Positions 59,279 to 64,000 of a stretch of DNA of 64,000 bases are shown here, piece by piece. The stretch lies in contig CACGHX010000002.1 in assembly GCA_902573065.1 (NCBI GenBank), positions 1 to 64,000 on the forward strand, read 5' to 3'. Below the pieces are notes generated by a model. That model saw only the letters and a list, made by a program, of their open reading frames with translations. It ran no database searches and was not told the DNA's origin. The DNA comes from an uncultured Pelagibacteraceae bacterium (GTDB lineage Bacteria > Pseudomonadota > Alphaproteobacteria > Pelagibacterales > Pelagibacteraceae). Position numbers and translations under genes: made by a program. Numbering within the stretch: the stretch's first letter is position 1; each line of letters starts with the position of its first letter.

Positions 59279-60418
59279 ATGATATTTGAAACAACACGAG
59301 ATGGTGCGCTGAAGAAATTGGATGATTTTATTGAAAACGAAATTATCAACTATAATTCTAAAAGAAATTTTGATTTTGGACCTAAAGAAAGAAAAAATGT
59401 TTCATGTTTATCTCCATATATTACTCACCGACTAATAACTGAATATGAAACTGTTGAAAGGGTTTTAAGAAAACGACCTTACCAAAAAGTTGAAAAATAT
59501 GTTCAAGAAATTTTTTGGCGGGTATACTGGAAAGGATGGTTGGAATTAAGACCAAAAGTTTGGACAGATTTTACTGAAGATCTAAAAAATATTAAAGATG
59601 ATGAAAAGATACACCAAGCTGTTAATGGAAAAACCCAAATTTCATGCTTTAATGATTGGGTAAATGAATTAAAAGAATTCAATTATCTTCATAACCATAC
59701 AAGAATGTGGTTTGCGAGTATTTGGATATTTACATTAAAATTGCCTTGGCAGAAGGGTGCTGAATTTTTTTTAAAGTATCTTTTAGATGGTGATGCTGCA
59801 TCTAATACTCTGAGCTGGAGATGGGTAGCTGGTCTTCAAACTAAAGGAAAAAATTATTCTGCACAATCTTGGAATATTGAAAAGTTTACAAATAATAGAT
59901 ACAAAAATATAAGATTAGTTGAAAATCCAATACCATTACAGGACAAGCGTGAATACAAACTGACCGAGATTGAAAATTTTAATGATTCTGAAAAAGTAGG
60001 AAATCTTATTTTTTTTGAGAATGATTTAAATTTAGAAAATTATAATTTAAATGATTATCAAAATATTTATTGCTTATTACTAGAAAATGATAAAAGGAAA
60101 ATTAAACTTGATCAAAAAGTTTTAGATTTTAAAAAAATAATTATAAAAAACCACTTGAAGACATTAACTAAAAATATAAAATTTTTAGAAAACTCACAAA
60201 GTTTAAATATATTAGATGGAGTAAAAGAGCTTGATGTTATTTATCCTTCAATAGGAGAGAATTTATCTTTTATAAAACTTTTAAATAAAACAAAAGATAT
60301 TAAATGTAGATTTTTAAAAAATGAAAAAGACTTGTTTTGTTGGAATTTTTCTAATAAAGGTTATTTTAATTTTAAGTCTAATATTCCAAAAATAATAACA
60401 AAATTTAAATTATCCTAG
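59279..60418 (+). CDS. Photolyase/cryptochrome-like FAD-domain protein, antenna half missing or moved
   Basis: 379 residues. Residues about 35-210 are the FAD-binding helical domain of photolyases: VSCLSPYITHRLIT, EIFWRVYWKGW, NHTRMWFASIW and LLDGDAASNTLSWRWVAG. The N-terminal alpha/beta domain expected first is absent. Residues about 240-379 are unusual: GNLIFFENDLNLEN resembles the first strand of photolyase alpha/beta domains (FRNDLRLxDN), and the end has CWNFSNKGYFNFK. This hints at a swapped domain order. Whether it repairs DNA or senses light is unknown. Confidence 0.85.
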   Translation: MIFETTRDGALKKLDDFIENEIINYNSKRNFDFGPKERKNVSCLSPYITHRLITEYETVERVLRKRPYQKVEKYVQEIFWRVYWKGWLELRPKVWTDFTEDLKNIKDDEKIHQAVNGKTQISCFNDWVNELKEFNYLHNHTRMWFASIWIFTLKLPWQKGAEFFLKYLLDGDAASNTLSWRWVAGLQTKGKNYSAQSWNIEKFTNNRYKNIRLVENPIPLQDKREYKLTEIENFNDSEKVGNLIFFENDLNLENYNLNDYQNIYCLLLENDKRKIKLDQKVLDFKKIIIKNHLKTLTKNIKFLENSQSLNILDGVKELDVIYPSIGENLSFIKLLNKTKDIKCRFLKNEKDLFCWNFSNKGYFNFKSNIPKIITKFKLS

Positions 60419-60541
60419 TTTTGAGCATTTTTTTGAGCAATATTTTACCTTGTCCCAGTTAAGTCTCCACTTCTTTCTCCAGGTGAATGGTCTTTTACAA
60501 ACCACACATATTTTAGAAGGTAAATTTTCTTTTTTAATCAC
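60410..60541 (-). CDS. DUF2256 mini-protein with zinc-finger-like cysteines
   Basis: A 43-residue frame with a GTG start, one base after the photolyase-like stop, and an end overlapping the convergent FAD gene by nine bases. It reads as a basic peptide with Cys pairs CVVC and CSKKC (C-x2-C...C-x3-C), plus PFTWRKKWRLNWD, the DUF2256 pattern. I recall DUF2256 genes next to photolyase/cryptochrome genes in other bacteria. No function is known. Confidence 0.85.
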   Translation of the reverse strand: MIKKENLPSKICVVCKRPFTWRKKWRLNWDKVKYCSKKCSKLG

Positions 60542-62020
60542 TTAAATAGTATTTTGTTTTATAAATTTTTGTGCAGCGTTTAAAATTAATTTTTTTCTTT
60601 CTGACTTCATTTTATCAAAGACTCTGACCATCATTGACAGTCTTGGATTTCTAGAAAAAAATTTTCTATTTTTATTTATAAAATTCCAGTAGAGACCATC
60701 CATAATGTTACACCATTCACCTTTTTTAAAATCCATCATTTTTAAAAAGTAGCTAGAGCCACATATGTATGGCTTTGTAGCAAATATTCCGCCATCACTA
60801 AAAAGTCCCATACCGTAAACATTTGGTGCCATTACCCAATCGGATGAGTCAACAAACATTTCCATAAACCATTTATAAACTTGCTTTGGATGTATCTGAC
60901 AAAGGTTCATTATATTTGCTAAGATCATTAACCTCTCAATGTGATGTGACCACCCAGAATTTAAGGCATTTTTAATTGAAAAATCTAAAGGATCAAGACC
61001 AGTGGTTCCGTTGTACCAAGATGATTTCATTTTATTTTTGTGATTAAAAAAATTTGTATTTTCTAATCTTTCATCGTAATTTTGGTAAATGCCTCGCATA
61101 AACTCTCTCCAACCAATAATTTGTCTGACATAACCCTCTAAAGAATTTATTCTTGTTTTATTTTCAATTTTTTTAATTTTGTCTAAAATTTCACTTGGTG
61201 TTATCAAGCCTATGTTTATTAAAGGGCTTAAGGCACTATGAAATAGAATATTCGATTTTTTACTAACCGCATCTTCATAATCACCGAATAAATCGATTTT
61301 TGATTTAATAAATTGGTCAAAAAGTTTTTGCGTCTGCTCTCTGGTCGTTGGAAACCAAAAATTATTTGTTGATCCTGGATGGTTTTTGAAATTAAATTCA
61401 ATAAATTTTTTTAATATTTCAGTATGGGGGGTGTTTTGAAATTTAAGTTGTTTCGGTACATCAACTTTATCTGGTAACTTTTTTCTATTATCTTCATCAA
61501 AACTCCACTTTCCACCTTTGGGTGTCCCATCTTTATTCATTAATATATTAAATTTTGATCTATTTATTTTATAGAAGTTAGCCATGAATGGTTTTTTTGT
61601 ACCACTTAAATATTTTTTAAACTCATCTCTAGTTGTTAAAAACATTGGAGATTTTATTTCATTAAATTTAATGCCTCTCTTTTTGAATAGAGTTTTTATT
61701 TTATTTTCAAAAAAAATATCTTCTATTTCAAAAAAACTTATTTCGGTAACCTTTTTTTCTTTAATTATTTTTTCAAGTTTTTTTTCATAGGAAAGTTTAA
61801 AATTGTTGTTACAGTCACTATAAATAACTTTTAATTTTTTAGACTTAAGTTCATCTCTATAAGACCTCATTGATGATAAAAATAATAATATTTTTAATTT
61901 ATGATGTTTTTGAAATGTACATAACCCAAAATCTTCAGCCATGTAAAATGTATGTCCTGAAAACTCTTTAAGATATTTTGGGTTAAAAAGTTGATTACCT
62001 AGAATTAAAAATAATTTCAT
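60542..62020 (-). CDS. Cryptochrome/photolyase family protein (PhrB-like) without Fe-S ligands
   Basis: 492 residues related to bacterial Fe-S cryptochromes/photolyases (CryPro group). N-terminal alpha/beta domain about 1-130 (LFLILGNQLF), FAD domain with GYVRQIIGWREFMRGIY (about 296-312), SHHIERLMILAN (358-369), DWVMAPNVYGMGLFSDGG and KPYICGSSYF. The family's four cluster cysteines are not found: no Cys lies in 335-358, and the usual Cys-x2-Cys after the KPY block is replaced by MDFKKGEWC. Remaining cysteines (34, 70, 374, 420, 437) do not fit the pattern. Confidence 0.9.
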   Translation of the reverse strand: MKLFLILGNQLFNPKYLKEFSGHTFYMAEDFGLCTFQKHHKLKILLFLSSMRSYRDELKSKKLKVIYSDCNNNFKLSYEKKLEKIIKEKKVTEISFFEIEDIFFENKIKTLFKKRGIKFNEIKSPMFLTTRDEFKKYLSGTKKPFMANFYKINRSKFNILMNKDGTPKGGKWSFDEDNRKKLPDKVDVPKQLKFQNTPHTEILKKFIEFNFKNHPGSTNNFWFPTTREQTQKLFDQFIKSKIDLFGDYEDAVSKKSNILFHSALSPLINIGLITPSEILDKIKKIENKTRINSLEGYVRQIIGWREFMRGIYQNYDERLENTNFFNHKNKMKSSWYNGTTGLDPLDFSIKNALNSGWSHHIERLMILANIMNLCQIHPKQVYKWFMEMFVDSSDWVMAPNVYGMGLFSDGGIFATKPYICGSSYFLKMMDFKKGEWCNIMDGLYWNFINKNRKFFSRNPRLSMMVRVFDKMKSERKKLILNAAQKFIKQNTI

Positions 62021-62049
62021 CTTTTTTAAAATATATAATTTGTTTATTT

Positions 62050-62892
62050 TTAAGAATTAGCTCTTTTGAAGCACTCAACAGTATTGCTTAATAAACATGC
62101 GATAGTCATCGGTCCAACACCTCCTGGAACGGGGGTTACTGCCTTAGCAATTTTAGCGACTTCATCAAAATCAACGTCACCTACAATACCATTGATTGTT
62201 TTATTAATACCTACATCTATTACTATGGCATTTTTTTTAACCCAATCGCCTTTTACAAGCTTAGGTTTGCCAACAGCTGCAATAATTATATCAGCTTTAT
62301 TACACTCACTTTTTAAATCTTTAGTTTTTGAATGAGTAATTGTTACTGTACAATTCTCTCTTAATAATAATTGAGCCATAGGTTTTCCATTCAAATTTGA
62401 CCTTCCAATTATTACAACATGTTTGCCACTTAAATTTTTTTCTACTTCTTTAAGTAAAATAAGACATCCTAATGGTGTGCATGGTATTTTACTGTCATAT
62501 CCTGAAGATAAATTACCAACATTGATCGGATGAAATCCATCAACGTCCTTTTCTGGTAGAATAGTCTCTATAACTTTCTGTTTATCTATATGTTTAGGTA
62601 AAGGTAATTGTACAAGAATACCCGATACTTTTTGATTTTTGTTTAGTTCAATAATTTTGTCTAAAACAATTTTTTCCTGAATATTTTCAGGATACCTTAT
62701 TACTTCGGAGTCTATGCCTATTTCTTTTGAAAATTTTATTTTATTTTTAACATAAATCTGACTTGCAGGATCTTCTCCCACAAGAATAACGGATAAGCCT
62801 GGAGCTATTTTTAAGTTTGATTTAAATTCTATAATCTTTTTTTTTAATTTTTCTCTTAATCCTTCAGCTATTTTTTTTCCATCTATAATCAT
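62050..62892 (-). CDS. folD: Bifunctional methylene-THF dehydrogenase/cyclohydrolase
   Basis: Interconverts methylene-, methenyl- and formyl-tetrahydrofolate with NADP. 280 residues. Catalytic Lys is in ASQIYVKNKIKFSKEIG (about 54), then VSGILVQLPLPKHID, HPINVGNLSSG, NADP-binding IIGRSNLNGKPMAQLLL, and the terminal TPVPGGVGPMTIACLL. Its start is two bases after yggT, and 29 bases before the photolyase-like gene. Confidence 0.97.
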   Translation of the reverse strand: MIIDGKKIAEGLREKLKKKIIEFKSNLKIAPGLSVILVGEDPASQIYVKNKIKFSKEIGIDSEVIRYPENIQEKIVLDKIIELNKNQKVSGILVQLPLPKHIDKQKVIETILPEKDVDGFHPINVGNLSSGYDSKIPCTPLGCLILLKEVEKNLSGKHVVIIGRSNLNGKPMAQLLLRENCTVTITHSKTKDLKSECNKADIIIAAVGKPKLVKGDWVKKNAIVIDVGINKTINGIVGDVDFDEVAKIAKAVTPVPGGVGPMTIACLLSNTVECFKRANS

Positions 62893-62894
62893 AT

Positions 62895-63185
62895 TTAAAA
62901 CAGAGCTGGTGCAAAAAATTCAAAAGCCAAGTTTCTTAAAAACATCAAGAGTAAAATAAGAATAACTGGTGATATATCTATACCACCAAGATTTGGTAAA
63001 AAATTTCTTATTGGCCTTAAAAGTGGATCTGTCATTTTGTAACTTATATCAAGTAGAGAGTAGACTAGTCTATTTGAAGTATTTAAAACATTGAAAGCAA
63101 TTAACCAACTTAGTAATGCATTAATGATTAAAACCCATATATAAATACTAACCAAACTATCAATTAAAATTAAAACTGATTTCAT
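62895..63185 (-). CDS. YggT family membrane protein
   Basis: 96 residues with two hydrophobic segments (about 5-30 and 70-92). The typical linker ending in DPLLRPIRNFLPNLGGIDISPVILILLL is clear. YggT proteins are linked to osmotic stress or cell division in some bacteria; no firm role. It lies two bases before folD and three after the channel gene. Confidence 0.92.
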   Translation of the reverse strand: MKSVLILIDSLVSIYIWVLIINALLSWLIAFNVLNTSNRLVYSLLDISYKMTDPLLRPIRNFLPNLGGIDISPVILILLLMFLRNLAFEFFAPALF

Positions 63186-63188
63186 GTT

Positions 63189-64000
63189 TTATTTTTTTTC
63201 TACGTAAATTGATTGACTTGGGAATGCAAAAGAAGCCTTGTTTCTCTCAACAATTTCTTTTATTGCTATTGCTAATCTTTCTTTAACTTTTAACCATTCA
63301 GACCATCTATTTGTATTCGTAAAACATCTAACATACATATCTATTGAACTATCTGAAAACTTATCAATCCTTACTGCGTGAGTAGTATTTTCGCTTATCT
63401 TGTAATCTTTTGAGGTTGTAATGTATTTATCAATTTCATCTCGAATTTTTTTTAACTGATCAACTGTAGTATCGTATTGTAGAGTAATGATCCAATTAAT
63501 TCGCCAGTTCGTTGTCTCACTGATGTTTATTACTGCGTTCTCAGCAAATTGAAAGTTGGGAATTACAGCAACTGACTTATCAAATTTTCTTACTACCGTC
63601 GATCTAAACCCAATTTTTTCTACAATTCCCTCGATAATATTTTCAACTAAAATCCAATCTCCTACTTTAAATCTTTTTTCAACTAAAACTAAAATACCAG
63701 ATATTAAATTTTTAAATAAATCTTGAGCACCTAGCGCTACAGCTACACCAAATAAACCCAATCCAGCTATTATAGGACCTATCTTAATACCCCAAAGTTC
63801 TAAAACTGCTGCTGCTCCAAGAATTAAAATCAAAATTTTAAATGCTTTTATTATCCAGTTTAAAAGATCTTTAGATAAAAGATCTTCTACAGTTTTTATT
63901 AAAACCGATATCGGACCAATAATTTGATGAAGTGACCAAAAAATTAAAATTGTTATTAGTGTTCTGTTTGCGTTATCTATAAAGCTTTCAGTACTGTCAC
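63189..64000 (-). CDS. MscS-family mechanosensitive channel, 5' end beyond the window
   Basis: About 270 codons are visible, and the frame is open to the edge, so the gene is cut. Upstream of an internal TTG (63833) the frame codes for membrane segments (ITILIFWSLHQIIG and INWIIKAFKIL-like) that belong to the protein. The pore helix is in IIAGLGLFGVAVALGAQDLFKN, and the beta domain shows FKVGDWILVENIIEGIVEKIGFRST and VIPN. It would release solutes on osmotic downshock. Confidence 0.92.
   Translation of the reverse strand, partial: DSTESFIDNANRTLITILIFWSLHQIIGPISVLIKTVEDLLSKDLLNWIIKAFKILILILGAAAVLELWGIKIGPIIAGLGLFGVAVALGAQDLFKNLISGILVLVEKRFKVGDWILVENIIEGIVEKIGFRSTVVRKFDKSVAVIPNFQFAENAVINISETTNWRINWIITLQYDTTVDQLKKIRDEIDKYITTSKDYKISENTTHAVRIDKFSDSSIDMYVRCFTNTNRWSEWLKVKERLAIAIKEIVERNKASFAFPSQSIYVEKK

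Noticed and set aside
63831..63833. TTG start making a complete 214-residue channel
   Set aside because: The frame continues upstream to the window edge and encodes further membrane helices of the channel, so the gene is partial.

Overview
This 64 kb window is strongly AT-rich, tightly packed chromosomal DNA. Genes mostly abut or overlap by 1-14 bases, no rRNA, tRNA, insertion sequence, phage gene or CRISPR array is visible, and gene content and order point to a streamlined marine alphaproteobacterium of the SAR11 clade (Pelagibacterales). This assignment is inferred from protein families, gene order and base composition; no database search was run.

Layout. 0-4.8 kb (+): proline synthesis (proB, proA), NAD synthesis (nadD), ribosome silencing (rsfS), a C-terminal processing protease (ctpA) and an RNA pyrophosphohydrolase (rppH). 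4.8-32.7 kb (-): one unbroken run of co-oriented genes, read from high to low coordinates: ffh, rpsP, an NTF2-like gene, trmD, rplS, leuC, leuD, leuB, asd, sdhCDAB, mmsA, mdh, sucCD, sucAB, lpdA, priA and the F1 ATPase operon atpHAGDC. It links protein export and translation, leucine and aspartate-family synthesis, most of the TCA cycle and ATP synthesis. 32.7-35.0 kb (+): dapF, ftsY and an HPP membrane protein, divergent from ffh across a hairpin-rich spacer. 35.0-47.9 kb (-): the most accessory-like part: a hydrolase, a DMT exporter, a small membrane protein, an amidase, a complete TRAP transporter, and a block of D- and L-2-hydroxyacid dehydrogenases with an aminotransferase, then a PagL-like outer-membrane protein. 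47.9-52.5 kb (-): cytochrome c maturation genes ccmCDEFGH and hspQ. 52.6-58.7 kb (mostly +): yciB, a DUF2794 gene, a Bax-inhibitor-1 protein (-), an aldo/keto reductase, an IalB-like protein, argG, a PsiE-like protein, an unknown membrane protein and an atypical SDR. 58.7-64 kb: a periplasmic histidine phosphatase, a photolyase/cryptochrome cluster (an FAD-domain-first protein, a DUF2256 mini-protein, and a relative of the Fe-S photolyases without the cluster cysteines), folD, a YggT protein and a partial MscS channel.

How the parts work together. The 28 kb minus-strand run reads as a central-metabolism backbone. The TRAP/hydroxyacid block looks like an uptake-and-oxidation module for small hydroxy or oxo monocarboxylates that would feed 2-oxo acids to that backbone. 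The photolyase cluster suits a sunlit surface-water life style.

Most worth a second look: the three-gene photolyase locus with a possible circular permutation; succinate dehydrogenase anchors lacking both heme b ligand histidines; an NTF2-like gene where rimM is expected; a perfect 42-bp tandem repeat forming a charged tail on ribosomal protein S16; and two unassigned RNA-like structures upstream of ffh/dapF and ccmC.
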